DNA from: PWND01 sp964614525
GTDB taxonomy: Bacteria; Bacteroidota; Bacteroidia; Bacteroidales; UBA7960
Assembly: GCA_964614525.1 (NCBI GenBank)
Contig: CAZTPA010000005.1
Location: 13,305-77,304 of the forward strand
Reading direction: 5' to 3'
DNA: 64,000 nt
Made by a program: the position numbers and the translations under genes
Notes under the pieces: model-generated
What the model was told of the DNA's origin: nothing
The model's database searches: none
What the model saw: only the letters and a program-made list of their open reading frames with translations
In this document: positions 8,396-18,239 of the stretch, one piece after another
How the letters are laid out: each line of letters begins with the position of its first letter
Numbering within the stretch: position 1 is the first letter of the stretch

Positions 8396-9166
8396 TTAAA
8401 ATCTCTTTATTAAACGCAACTTGTGTGTGTATTTTTTCAGTTCTTTAGAGAAAATTCCGTTATGATCTATAAGGTCGGTTCTTACTTTGCCATGAGCATG
8501 TATAATGTGATGTTCGTCAATAATCATTCCTACATGATTTATATTGCCTTCCTCATCATCAAAAAAGCACAGATCACCTGTTTGCACTTCATTAATTAAA
8601 TGAACAGATGATCCTTGGTGTGCCTGCAAAGATGAATCTCTTGGGATAATACAACCTGTCATCTTATATGCCAGTTGCACCAGAGCGCTGCAGTCAATTC
8701 CAAAAGCAGAGCGACCACCCCACATATAGGGGGAATTGAGAAACAAAAGTGCATAATTTGCTGCATCTGAAGGCTTTTTATTTATAAGGCATAAGTTTCC
8801 GTTATATCTGTATTTCTCGCCCAATATCGTCAGATTTTCATGATCATTTCCATACATACTACAGCCGGCACTAATAGGAAAGCTATTGCCTGTAGTTTCG
8901 TTTGTCATAATCTGTATCAAATCACCGCTAATCATTACAGCTTGATATACAAAGTCATTATAACTTTCCTTGCTGATAAGTTTTACCTGGTTTGACGCTA
9001 TCCACCCTGTATACTCATCAAATTTCATTTTAATAAGCAGCCATTCTTCTTTTTTATCAAGAACTTCAAAAATATCTCCAAAAAGCAGTTGAGATACCAT
9101 CTGACTTTTGTAAGAAGCTTCTTCTCTAAGAGCAGCTATACTGTTAAGACAAATTCCGTATTGCAT
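8396..9166 (-). CDS. NlpC/P60 peptidoglycan-peptide endopeptidase with SH3-like domains
   Basis: 256 residues, with no signal peptide. Residues ~1-65 look like a bacterial SH3 domain (..GDIFEVLDKKEEWLLIKM..GWIA), and a second SH3-like region is plausible up to ~120. The NlpC/P60 catalytic domain fills ~135-256, with Cys159 (GIDCSALVQL), His211 (NHVGMIID) and His223 as the third residue. The layout resembles the YkfC-type enzymes that cleave gamma-D-Glu bonds in released wall peptides. Lack of a leader suggests cytoplasmic recycling rather than wall cutting. The start codon lies only 20 bases after the stop of the A2M gene, so the two are likely co-transcribed. Confidence 0.9.
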   Translation of the reverse strand: MQYGICLNSIAALREEASYKSQMVSQLLFGDIFEVLDKKEEWLLIKMKFDEYTGWIASNQVKLISKESYNDFVYQAVMISGDLIQIMTNETTGNSFPISAGCSMYGNDHENLTILGEKYRYNGNLCLINKKPSDAANYALLFLNSPYMWGGRSAFGIDCSALVQLAYKMTGCIIPRDSSLQAHQGSSVHLINEVQTGDLCFFDDEEGNINHVGMIIDEHHIIHAHGKVRTDLIDHNGIFSKELKKYTHKLRLIKRF

Positions 9167-9186
9167 ATTTATTTCTTTTTCAAGTA

Positions 9187-12100
9187 TTATTTAATCACTT
9201 TTATCCATCTTCCTTCAGAAGTGGCATATATTGAAGAATCATACATAGCTTCAACATTATATGCCGGCAGGTAAAATTCTCCTTCGTAAGTTGCGATAAG
9301 CATTATTCTAAAGGTTTTTGATTTGTTTGCCGGTAAATCAAAATATGTATATACTCTATCATCTCTGATATCCTGATATTCTGGAACATCTCCCTGTATT
9401 GCATCTGCGGAGGCATCCATTCTTGCATTTGATATTTCCCATCCTGAGGGAAATATTTGTGTTAGTGCCAGTTGCGAATAATCTCTTCCTGTGCCGGGAT
9501 TTCCGATTGTTATTTCAGCAATGAAGGAAGTTCCCTGTTCAAGCTTAGAAACATTTATCGGGTTGCCTTTTGTGTCTGTATATGATACATTCATTGTAAG
9601 ATTACTTTGCGAAGCCTTTTCTTCACCTGCAGAAGGAGTTCCTGTCACTATTGTTCTACCGAACAGAGTATTGTCAGAATTATTTTTTAGCGTTAAAGGT
9701 ATTTCCTTATCAATATCACTAACAGATAAGTCTGTTTGCCATATTAATGCTTCAGTTATTTCCTGTTTTTCTTTTCCTTGATTTACTTTCCACGAAAAAT
9801 CAATAGTTGAAGAGGCTTGTTTTTCACCATGAAACTTAGATATTGCCAGTAAAGCGAATGAAGTTGTTTGAGTACTATAACTGTACGGAGAAGCCATTTC
9901 TTCAGAAAGTTTTTTAACCAAAGGTGCTGCATCACTTTTTTTGTCAAGCAGTGTCAAGGTTTCAATAATCATTGCCTGATCTCTTTGATTAGAACCATAG
10001 GTATAGCCTGTTTGATTGTATGGTTCAATGCTTTTTGACACATTCTCAATGAGATTAAGTGCGGCTTCGGTTTGTCCTGCAAGATAATATGCTGCAGCCA
10101 GTCTCCACTTTGCAGGATTACTTAAATTAGGCATTTCCCTCATTCTGTTCATTGCGCCTAATTCCGGAGCTCCACTAAGAGCAAGTGTATATAAACGGTA
10201 AGCCTGCATTAAGTGAGATCCCATAAAAGTAGTTTCAGGCATCCATCTTTTAGCTATTTGTTTCTGAAAACTTCGCCAATTACTTATAAATCCATCAGGG
10301 ATAGCATAGCCTTTCTCATTTGCCTCAAGCATGAAATGTCCCGCGTAAGAACTTGTCCAGTCGTCAGCATAGCTGCTTCCCGGCCATAAGGCAATTCCAC
10401 CGTTGCTTATCATACGTGAATTAATTCTATTTATCACAGATTGAACATTTTCCTTAATCTTGTTTTGCTGACTTTCATCAAGATGTACCAGATTGCTTAA
10501 AAATAATTGAGGGAAAGCACCTGATACTATCTGCTCTGAGCATCCATGAGGATAACGTGTTAGAAACTTTAATCGCTTTTCAAGATTAAGAGGTGGAATT
10601 GAGGAAATTTCCAATGTAGCTTTGTTTGTTCCTTCAATACCAAAAAGTTTGTATTGTGTTTCAACCGATTGCTTTGGTTCAATTGTAAATGGAACAACTT
10701 CTGTAATTTCGGGATTCGGGTTTCTAACATAAAGTTCAATATCAAATTCAGCTTTATGATTACCACTTGTTGCTGTAATGGAAACTTTTGCTGCTCCGGT
10801 TTTTTCTGCAGTCTTTATATCAAAATATGCAGTTTTATCTTCTTCCCCGGAAATACTTATCTTTTGAGTTTTGCCGCCCTGAACCATTAAAAGATCATTT
10901 GTTGAAATACTTAAATCAACATTTGTGATACTTTCGTCGGAAGCAAATATATTCACAGGAAGTTTTACGCTTTCTCCCGGCCCAAGCACTCTTGGGAGGG
11001 TTCCCAGTATCATCAAAGCTTGTTTTACTGCAACAGTTTTTTCTGATGATCCATATGCTCCATTTTGGCCTGCTATCACCATAGTTCTCACAGAGCCAAC
11101 ATATTGTGGCATTGTAAAGCTATGTTGATTAGATTTTCCTTTCTCTATTTCATAGGGCCCGAAGTATTTTACAACAGGCTTAAATCTTGTAACTCTTTCG
11201 CCTGCAATTGGTTTTTCAAATTCGTCATCACCGCCAATACTAAGTAGTCTTGCAAATTCACTACCAAAAGCACCAAGCACATAATCATACATATCCCATG
11301 ATTTAACACCCAGAGCTTCTTTAGCAAAGAAATGTTTCCAGGGATCAGGAGTTGCAAATCTTGTTAGATCAAGCAGGCCTTCATCAACCATAGCAAGAGT
11401 ATAAGTCATTGCTTTCCCGTTTTCTTCACTTATATGAATATTTACCATTTCACCGGGGCTCAAACTTTCCTGCATATTAATAACAGGATTAAGTTTCGAG
11501 TTGGGGTCTTCAACATTAATAGGCACAACTCCGTATAATCTTATAGGAAGATCATTTACTGTTTGCGCATGAGGTTGAAGTAAGCTTATATGTGCGTATA
11601 TATTTGGAGCCATATCTGCTGTGGCCTTAATTGAGAAGTTTGTGTTTCCTGCCCGGCTTTCAATCCACATTGTTTTGAAAACTCCTGTGCCGTTTTCAAG
11701 GCTGACCAATGCTCTTCCACCTTCTGATGATGGGAAAGAAAATTTAATTTCTTCACCGCTTTGGTAAGTATCTTTGTCAGTAGTAAAGCTAAGCATATTA
11801 GCAGCAAGCTGTCGCCCGCCATCTTTTGAGCCATACCACGACGGCCAGTCAATTAATACTGTACTCCCGGTGCGGTGTCCGCTTTTTAAGTCAGTAACCA
11901 AAATTAGATATCTGCCCCATTCGGGATAATCAATTTGGAAAGGATAACTTGCTTTCCCATCAATAGCATTAATCGTTTGAGTTTGAACAGGACGGTTATA
12001 ACTGCTACTTGAGAAATCTCCCATATATTCATCTGAAGAGTCCCACCACCAGCGCCAGTTTAATTTATAAACATCAACTTTCAATTTTGAGTTTTTGATA

Positions 12101-14769
12101 AGATTACCTTCAGAATCAAGGTTTACAATATCAATATTATGAACGGAATCTGTGTATAATAAACCTGAGTATTTTTCACCTTCAGGAGTTTTTATACCAG
12201 CATAAGATCTATATGGCATATAAGGTATTGAAACCCGGTCAATACTAAAAGCACCGCCCTCTTCAAAAACTTTTGTTTCAAAACTTGCTCTGAGGACACC
12301 CGGTGCATTTGTTGTTACCCGTATATCAGGATTAAAAGTAGCTTTGCCGCTGTTATTTAGTCTTCCTGAGAATACAGTATGGGTTTCTGCGTAGAATTTA
12401 CGTGAAGGATCATCAAAAATATATGATTTGTAATCATCAAAAGTTGTCCTGGTGGATGTTAATGTAACATTTACCTCAGCCTTCAGATTCCTTGCTGTTG
12501 CGCCATGAAGCCATTCCGAAAACAGATTTATCGGCTTGATGTCATTTGCTTTTATTACATCATCATTAAAGTCTATCTTAATGCGAAGCCTGTTTGGCAT
12601 TATTGATTCTATCTTCAGCCTTTTGCTAAACTCTCTGCCTCCAATTTTGAAATTTGCATTCCAGTTTCCTGTAATATCTTCTTCTTCTGTTGAAACCTTA
12701 AAATGATAAAATCCATTTAACTCTTTACTGCTAACACTTGAGTATGTCAATTGTCCATTGGGATTGTATAATTCGAAAACTACGGGATGACCTTGGGGAA
12801 TACGATCTTCCAGGTCTTCAATAATTAATGTTAGAAACAGAGTATCTCCCGGTCGCCAAACGTCTCTTTCACCATAGACAAAACCTTTTATGCCTTTCTG
12901 AACTTCTTGCCCATCTGTATTAAACATACTTAGGGATAGCGAATTGCCATCATCAAGGCGTAAATAACCTCTCTGCTCACCTTTTTTTGCAATTAATAAA
13001 AATGGTTTGCTTCTTGGATTTATTGATACTTTACCTTCGTTGTCAGTAGTAATTGATTCGATAATTTGTTGTTGAAAGTTATACAATTCAACTTCAACTC
13101 CTGAAATAGGCTTTGTTGTGTTTAAATCAGTTATAAATGCAGTAATAGTACCATCAGAGCCTTTTTTTGTTATTATTCCAAAATCTGAGGCTAAAAGGTT
13201 TCTTCTTATACTTTTATTATAATAATATGATTCAGTGCAGGGATCATCACGATCGCTCCAATTATAATTATAGTAGTATCTGTAATCATCATACGAACTA
13301 TAATAATCTATTTCATCAGATAAATACTGCCAGTCTTCATCGATATAAGTGAGAACTGATTTTTGAGTCGATTCAAGCTCTTCTTCGCCATTATTACAAG
13401 GGTAAACTGAATGCTCATGTTTAAAATCAATAATAATCTGGTATAAAGCGCCGGGTTCAGCCATTATAATATCACTTAAGTCAATAGAGTATTTGTTCCA
13501 TGTGTTTAGATTTGTTGATCCAGAAGATAAAAGTGAAACAGTTTTTTTTGCAACTATTCGTCCAACTCGTTTTAATTGTGAGTTGCCATCAAACTGGTTA
13601 TTTTGAAAAAATTGCGCAATATTATTTTCATATACTCTAATTATTGACACATCAACAGCTGCAAGATTTACAGCTTCAAATGGGAAAAGCAAACCCGTAG
13701 AAGAAGGCATAATAACTCCTTTACCTACTAAACGTACAGCGGGTTTAATGTCTTCAAACTTAAAAGGAACCACTACTTTTTCTTTTAATCTGTTTCCGTT
13801 TATATCTTTGATTGCAGTTTCTGCAAATAAAACCTGATCGCCCGTTGGTCTTGAAGGGAAATATGCTCTAATTTCATTATTATAAATGCGGGTATGAATG
13901 TTGGATATTCCATCAGCATATACCAAACCACTTATATTTTGTTTAGAATCCAGAGGCTCTGAAAATTGCAGGGAAATTATTGGGTCGGGAGATTGAATAA
14001 TTGATGTATTAATTAGGGCAAACTCCCCGACGGCGGGTAATTCGATGGTTTCAGAACCTTTTTCTTTTGTGTCGAGAGAATTTGCATTCCATGATATTGA
14101 AAAAGAAAAAGCTTCGTCTTGTCTTTGAATGTCATTGATTGTAAACTCATGAGTTCGCATTCTATCGCTGTGCTGCCATTCTGTTTTTCCATATTCAGGA
14201 AGGTCATTTAATGATAGGATTTTTTTGACGTCCTCAGGATTTGCTGCATCAGCTGTATTTATCTTGCCTTTTATTCTCAACAATGCTTGATTGTTTGTAT
14301 AATATGTTTCAAGCCTTTCCAAAATTAAATTTACGGATTGCTTCATGGTAATGAAGCCAAAAGAGAATATCTTATATTCATCAGAGACATCCAGTAGTTT
14401 TGATAAGTTAAAATCAACTGTGTATTTTGTATTGTTGGGAAGTTTTTCGTTAGATCTAAACTCAATAGTCCTGGTATCTTTCCAATAGGCATTACCATCT
14501 ATTCGCGGACGAAATCTAAACAGATCTTCTTCAATAAGTGTGTTTATCTTTGTAGAATCGACCAAATCAAATGCAAGTTGAATAATTATGTTTTGATCAG
14601 TTGGTAAAACACCTGCTGAAAATGCAGAAATATATTTGCTGAATGCAGGGTCGGGTGGAGGAGGTAAAGAGTGTGTGCGTGTAGAACAGTTTCTGAAAGA
14701 GAATACTATTGCAATTATTACTGCCAATATGATTATGGCTGTAATGGTGAATTTCTTTTGCTTATTCAT
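9187..14769 (-). CDS. Alpha-2-macroglobulin family protein (MG domains, thioester)
   Basis: 1860 residues, the usual size for bacterial alpha-2-macroglobulins, which trap attacking proteases in the periplasm. The N-terminus has a single hydrophobic anchor (~8-24); the Cys that follows is not in a good lipobox, so this looks membrane-anchored rather than a lipoprotein. A long run of MG-type beta domains follows, including a segment starting at YGERDVWRPGDTLFL. The bait and alpha-2-macroglobulin region contains GPYEIEKGKSNQHSF. The thioester motif is C1410-S-E-Q1413 (in YPHGCSEQ), then an alpha/alpha toroid. CxEQ is intact, so covalent trapping should be possible. In proteobacteria this gene usually sits beside pbpC; here it leads into the NlpC/P60 and GH3 genes. 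Confidence 0.93.
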   Translation of the reverse strand: MNKQKKFTITAIIILAVIIAIVFSFRNCSTRTHSLPPPPDPAFSKYISAFSAGVLPTDQNIIIQLAFDLVDSTKINTLIEEDLFRFRPRIDGNAYWKDTRTIEFRSNEKLPNNTKYTVDFNLSKLLDVSDEYKIFSFGFITMKQSVNLILERLETYYTNNQALLRIKGKINTADAANPEDVKKILSLNDLPEYGKTEWQHSDRMRTHEFTINDIQRQDEAFSFSISWNANSLDTKEKGSETIELPAVGEFALINTSIIQSPDPIISLQFSEPLDSKQNISGLVYADGISNIHTRIYNNEIRAYFPSRPTGDQVLFAETAIKDINGNRLKEKVVVPFKFEDIKPAVRLVGKGVIMPSSTGLLFPFEAVNLAAVDVSIIRVYENNIAQFFQNNQFDGNSQLKRVGRIVAKKTVSLLSSGSTNLNTWNKYSIDLSDIIMAEPGALYQIIIDFKHEHSVYPCNNGEEELESTQKSVLTYIDEDWQYLSDEIDYYSSYDDYRYYYNYNWSDRDDPCTESYYYNKSIRRNLLASDFGIITKKGSDGTITAFITDLNTTKPISGVEVELYNFQQQIIESITTDNEGKVSINPRSKPFLLIAKKGEQRGYLRLDDGNSLSLSMFNTDGQEVQKGIKGFVYGERDVWRPGDTLFLTLIIEDLEDRIPQGHPVVFELYNPNGQLTYSSVSSKELNGFYHFKVSTEEEDITGNWNANFKIGGREFSKRLKIESIMPNRLRIKIDFNDDVIKANDIKPINLFSEWLHGATARNLKAEVNVTLTSTRTTFDDYKSYIFDDPSRKFYAETHTVFSGRLNNSGKATFNPDIRVTTNAPGVLRASFETKVFEEGGAFSIDRVSIPYMPYRSYAGIKTPEGEKYSGLLYTDSVHNIDIVNLDSEGNLIKNSKLKVDVYKLNWRWWWDSSDEYMGDFSSSSYNRPVQTQTINAIDGKASYPFQIDYPEWGRYLILVTDLKSGHRTGSTVLIDWPSWYGSKDGGRQLAANMLSFTTDKDTYQSGEEIKFSFPSSEGGRALVSLENGTGVFKTMWIESRAGNTNFSIKATADMAPNIYAHISLLQPHAQTVNDLPIRLYGVVPINVEDPNSKLNPVINMQESLSPGEMVNIHISEENGKAMTYTLAMVDEGLLDLTRFATPDPWKHFFAKEALGVKSWDMYDYVLGAFGSEFARLLSIGGDDEFEKPIAGERVTRFKPVVKYFGPYEIEKGKSNQHSFTMPQYVGSVRTMVIAGQNGAYGSSEKTVAVKQALMILGTLPRVLGPGESVKLPVNIFASDESITNVDLSISTNDLLMVQGGKTQKISISGEEDKTAYFDIKTAEKTGAAKVSITATSGNHKAEFDIELYVRNPNPEITEVVPFTIEPKQSVETQYKLFGIEGTNKATLEISSIPPLNLEKRLKFLTRYPHGCSEQIVSGAFPQLFLSNLVHLDESQQNKIKENVQSVINRINSRMISNGGIALWPGSSYADDWTSSYAGHFMLEANEKGYAIPDGFISNWRSFQKQIAKRWMPETTFMGSHLMQAYRLYTLALSGAPELGAMNRMREMPNLSNPAKWRLAAAYYLAGQTEAALNLIENVSKSIEPYNQTGYTYGSNQRDQAMIIETLTLLDKKSDAAPLVKKLSEEMASPYSYSTQTTSFALLAISKFHGEKQASSTIDFSWKVNQGKEKQEITEALIWQTDLSVSDIDKEIPLTLKNNSDNTLFGRTIVTGTPSAGEEKASQSNLTMNVSYTDTKGNPINVSKLEQGTSFIAEITIGNPGTGRDYSQLALTQIFPSGWEISNARMDASADAIQGDVPEYQDIRDDRVYTYFDLPANKSKTFRIMLIATYEGEFYLPAYNVEAMYDSSIYATSEGRWIKVIK

Positions 14770-14860
14770 CTGTGTATGTTTTAGTGGTTAATTTGCTCTT
14801 ATATAATGTTTTTAGAAATGTCTTTGTTGCTTTTAATTAATATGTTATTATAAAGAAACT

Positions 14861-14895
14861 GTTTTCCGGATAAAAAATGCTGCTAGCCGGAAAAC
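14861..14895. repeat. 9-bp inverted repeat in the divergent A2M / glycosyltransferase promoter region
   Basis: GTTTTCCGG at 14861-14869 and CCGGAAAAC at 14887-14895, separated by 17 bases, lie midway between two divergent genes. No T-run follows on either strand, so a protein-binding site is as likely as a terminator. Confidence 0.4.
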
Positions 14896-15013
14896 ATTGT
14901 TCTACAAATTTAAAAATTTGACAAAGCAAAAAATAATTTTAACGATTTTTTGTTTAATTCTATAATAATCCTTCAATTAATATATATTTGCCTGATTGAT
15001 TATATGCTTTTAT

Positions 15014-16153
15014 ATGAATAAAACAATAGCACTTTCAGTAACAAATGATACATATACAGATCAACGAGTGCATAAAATAGCTCGCAAGTTGTTCTATATG
15101 GGCTATCGCGTCATTATAATCGGAAAAAAATCAAAGCAAAAAATTGAAAGTCCAAATTACGCAAAAATTGTCAGATTTAGAATGTTATTTAAAAAATCAG
15201 CAGGGTTTTATGCTGAGTATAATTTAAAGCTTTTCTTCTATTTGCTTTTTTCAAAAATTAATATATTAACAGCCAATGACCTTGACACTTTGCCTGCAAA
15301 TTATTTGGTATCAGTGATCAGAAGAAAGAGATTAGTATATGATAGTCATGAGTTTTTTACTGAATCTCCGGAAATAGTCAATAGGAAAAGCTTGCAAAAT
15401 TTCTGGAGAAAGATTGAAAAAATATGCATTAAGAGAATAGATGTGGGCATTACTGTGAGTCAACCTATTGCTGATTATTATGAAAATCAATATAATAAGA
15501 GTTTTTATGTTGTTAGAAATTTGCCGGAGAATATTTCTGTAAATCATAGAGAGATAGATTTTCCTGATTTTTTTAATCATCCCGGAATTGTTGTTTATCA
15601 GGGGAGTTTAAATATTGGAAGAGGACTTGAAATGGCCATAGATTCATTTAAGTTTATTGAAAATGCCAGGCTGATAATAATTGGTAGTGGAGATATAGAA
15701 AATGAATTAAAAGAAAGAGTAAAGGAAAAAGAATTAGAAAAGAAGGTGTTTTTTCTTGGGCGGATTTCCCCTGAAATATTGCCTGCTTATACTGCAAAAG
15801 CTAAAATAGGCCTATCTATTGAAGAAAATCTTGGTAAGAACTATGAATATGCATTGCCGAATAAACTGTTTGATTACATTCATGCCGAAGTTCCCGTTAT
15901 TGTATCTGATTTGCCCGAGATGAGCAAGATTGTGTTGAAGTATGATGTTGGTAAAATTCTAAAGACATCAAATTCTAAAGACAAAAGCGTAAATTCCGCT
16001 TTAAAATCTGAGATGCTAGCATCATTAATTAATGAAATATTACTTTCTCCCGATTTGTATAATAAGTATAAACAAAATTGCCGTAATGCAGCAAACGAAC
16101 TTTGCTGGGAAAAAGAATCGCTTTTAATTGAGGAGATTTATAATAAACAATAA
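15014..16153 (+). CDS. Glycosyltransferase family 4 (GT-B) protein
   Basis: About 379 residues. I place the start at the ATG at 15014 (MNKTIALSV), because an in-frame extension to 14996 would need TTG and adds only six residues. The N-terminal Rossmann half contains NDTYTDQRVHKIA and DLDTLPA. The C-terminal half holds the nucleotide-sugar binding pattern: VVYQGSLNIGRGLE, LIIIGSGD, then LPNKLFDYIHAEVPVIVSDL. These are the signatures of group 1 glycosyltransferases that transfer sugars from activated donors onto glycans or lipid carriers. Acceptor and sugar are unknown. It is a lone gene, not part of the 41-45 kb polysaccharide genes, and ends 17 bases from convergent ftsE. Confidence 0.88.
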   Translation: MNKTIALSVTNDTYTDQRVHKIARKLFYMGYRVIIIGKKSKQKIESPNYAKIVRFRMLFKKSAGFYAEYNLKLFFYLLFSKINILTANDLDTLPANYLVSVIRRKRLVYDSHEFFTESPEIVNRKSLQNFWRKIEKICIKRIDVGITVSQPIADYYENQYNKSFYVVRNLPENISVNHREIDFPDFFNHPGIVVYQGSLNIGRGLEMAIDSFKFIENARLIIIGSGDIENELKERVKEKELEKKVFFLGRISPEILPAYTAKAKIGLSIEENLGKNYEYALPNKLFDYIHAEVPVIVSDLPEMSKIVLKYDVGKILKTSNSKDKSVNSALKSEMLASLINEILLSPDLYNKYKQNCRNAANELCWEKESLLIEEIYNKQ

Positions 16154-16170
16154 TAAATTAAGAAAACTTA

Positions 16171-16878
16171 TTACATGAGTTTTGCTCTGTTAGCATAATA
16201 ATCAGGATTGAGATCTATTACTTTCCCATTTTCGCATCTTAAGATCCTGGCAGGAAAACTCTCAAACAAGGTATAATCGTGAGTAGCCATTAAAACAGCA
16301 CGCCCGGTTTTACTGATTTCCATCATCAGATCCATAATTCCTGAGCTGGTTTCAGGGTCAAGATTACCGGTAGGCTCGTCTGCCAGAATAATATCGGGGT
16401 CGTTAATTAATGCTCTTGCAATAACAACTCTTTGTTGCTCGCCACCTGAAAGTTGATGAGGCATTTTAAAATCTTTTGTTTGCAGGCCTACTTTATCCAA
16501 TACATCTTCAATTCGCTTATTCATAGCAATTTGATCACGCCAGCCTGTAGCTTTCATAACAAAAATCAGATTTTCCCTGATATTTCTGTCGCTTAACAAT
16601 TGGAAATCCTGAAATACAATACCAATTTTTCTTCTTAGAAAAGGTATTTTGCTTGTTTTCATATCATTTAAAGAATAACCGGCCACTTTAGCACGTCCGT
16701 CAACAAGAGGAAGATCAGCATATAAAACTTTTAGGAGGCTGCTTTTACCGCTGCCTGTGCGGCCAATAAGATAGCAAAACTCACCTCTTTCAATACTTAG
16801 TGTTACATCTGATAATATTAAGTGGTCTTTTTGGAATACAGAGATGCTGTCAAGTTCGATAATTGTATCTAATGCCAT
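16171..16878 (-). CDS. ftsE: Cell-division ABC ATPase FtsE
   Basis: 235 residues with the full ABC ATPase set: Walker A GRTGSGKSS (~38-46), Q-loop VFQDFQLL, signature LSGGEQQRV, Walker B ILADEPTGNLD, and H-loop MATHDY. The short length and the TGNLDP...THDY wording match FtsE, the ATPase that with FtsX couples divisome assembly to peptidoglycan hydrolase activation. ftsX is not adjacent, which is common in Bacteroidota. A lipoprotein-export or MacB-type ATPase is the main alternative, but no permease lies nearby. It follows the rnf operon on the same strand, separated from it by a terminator. Confidence 0.85.
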   Translation of the reverse strand: MALDTIIELDSISVFQKDHLILSDVTLSIERGEFCYLIGRTGSGKSSLLKVLYADLPLVDGRAKVAGYSLNDMKTSKIPFLRRKIGIVFQDFQLLSDRNIRENLIFVMKATGWRDQIAMNKRIEDVLDKVGLQTKDFKMPHQLSGGEQQRVVIARALINDPDIILADEPTGNLDPETSSGIMDLMMEISKTGRAVLMATHDYTLFESFPARILRCENGKVIDLNPDYYANRAKLM

Positions 16879-17003
16879 TTTGAATACCTTATTATAATGT
16901 TGATTATTATACTAAAATGTAAAATTACATTTTTATTTTATATTTTTAATAATATGAGCAGCTTGAACTTATTAATGACTATCCCTATTATTATCAAAAA
17001 CAA

Positions 17004-17025
17004 AACGACCTCTGATGAGGCCGTT
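17004..17025 (-). terminator. Rho-independent terminator of the rnf operon
   Basis: A 9-bp stem with one G-U pair (AACGACCTC / GAGGCCGTT) and a 4-base loop. On the minus strand it is followed by TTTTGTTTTTG, 35 bases after the rnfA stop. Confidence 0.8.
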
Positions 17026-17059
17026 AAAAAAAAATATTTTTTAAGTATAATAAAAATCC

Positions 17060-17638
17060 CTATACCAAACCTGCAAAACCCATAAATGCCAAAGCCAGAA
17101 TACCTGCTGCAACTAATGCCGCAGGAGCACCACGCATACCTTTAGGAACCTCTAAAAGTTCAAGTTGTTCTCTAATGCCGGCAAAAAGTATTATAGCCAG
17201 GGCAAAACCGATAGCATTAGCAATTGCATAAACTATTCCTTCGACAAGGCTAAAATCAAAATCAGGCCTTACTGCTAAAATTGTAACACCCAAAATTGCG
17301 CAGTTTGTTGTAATAAGAGGAAGGAAAATTCCAAGTGCCTGATATAATGGAGGACTGACTTTTTTCAATATAATTTCTACCATCTGCACAAGAGAAGCAA
17401 TAACCAGAATATAGGATATTGTTTGCAGATAAGTAACATCAAAAGGTACAAGAACATAATTATAAATCAGATAAGTTACAATGGTAGCAAGAGTCATAAC
17501 AAACATAACAGCTCCCGACATACCAACGGATGTGGAAATTTTTGCGGATACACCCATGTAAGGGCATATTCCTAGAAATTGTGCCAACACAATATTGTTG
17601 ACGAATATAGCTCCTATTATTATAATGATATATTCCAT
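17060..17638 (-). CDS. rnfA: Rnf electron transport complex subunit A
   Basis: 192-residue inner-membrane subunit with about six hydrophobic helices, opening MEYIIIIIGAIFVNNIVLAQFLGICPYMGVS. The conserved Cys in FLGICP helps ligate the intramembrane iron-sulphur cluster shared with RnfE. It contains the family sequence LPLITTNCAILGV, whose Cys is the second ligand. It is the last gene of the operon, 10 bases after rnfE. With RnfE it forms the membrane core through which electrons move between ferredoxin and NAD while Na+ or H+ is pumped. Confidence 0.96.
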   Translation of the reverse strand: MEYIIIIIGAIFVNNIVLAQFLGICPYMGVSAKISTSVGMSGAVMFVMTLATIVTYLIYNYVLVPFDVTYLQTISYILVIASLVQMVEIILKKVSPPLYQALGIFLPLITTNCAILGVTILAVRPDFDFSLVEGIVYAIANAIGFALAIILFAGIREQLELLEVPKGMRGAPAALVAAGILALAFMGFAGLV

Positions 17639-17648
17639 AGCTTATGTA

Positions 17649-18236
17649 TTATTCAGTTGTTTTCTTTAAAATATTATTTACTGCTATTAAATAACCCAGA
17701 CCTATAAATGCTCCCGGTGCCAGAACAAATACAAGCATTCCATCTCCTTGAAATATCGTAATACCGAATATTGAACCGGATCCAAGAATTTCTCTTAGTC
17801 CACCAAGAATAGTTAAAGCAAAAGCAAAGCCTAAACCCATGCCTAAACCATCAATTATAGCATCCATAGTCGTATTTTTACTGGCAAAAGCTTCTGCACG
17901 CCCCATCACAAGGCAGTTAACCACAATAAGTGGAATAAATAATCCCAATGCCTCAAATAAACTTGGCGTGAAAGCCTCCATAACTAAAGAAACGATAGTT
18001 ACAAAAGATGCTATTATAACAATAAAAGAGGGAATTCTGACTTTGTTTGGGATTAAATCTTTAATTATAGATACAACCAAATTCGACATAAGTAGTACAA
18101 AAGTTGTTGCTAATCCCATTCCAAGTCCGTTTATGGCTGATGTTGTAACCCCTAATGCCGGGCATAAACCAAGCAGTAATATAAAAACAGGGTTTTCTTT
18201 TATAAAGCCTTTTGAAAATATTTTTAGTTTGCCCAT
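17649..18236 (-). CDS. rnfE: Rnf electron transport complex subunit E
   Basis: 195 residues, six predicted helices, homologous to RnfA. It shows the paired cysteine motifs LLGLCPALGVTTSA (near residue 25) and IPLIVVNCLVMGRAEAFA (~105-120), which supply ligands to the shared cluster. It begins 3 bases after rnfG ends, consistent with translational coupling. NqrD is the homologue in Na+-NQR; the surrounding RnfB and RnfC genes decide in favour of Rnf. Confidence 0.96.
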   Translation of the reverse strand: MGKLKIFSKGFIKENPVFILLLGLCPALGVTTSAINGLGMGLATTFVLLMSNLVVSIIKDLIPNKVRIPSFIVIIASFVTIVSLVMEAFTPSLFEALGLFIPLIVVNCLVMGRAEAFASKNTTMDAIIDGLGMGLGFAFALTILGGLREILGSGSIFGITIFQGDGMLVFVLAPGAFIGLGYLIAVNNILKKTTE

Positions 18237-18239
18237 CGC

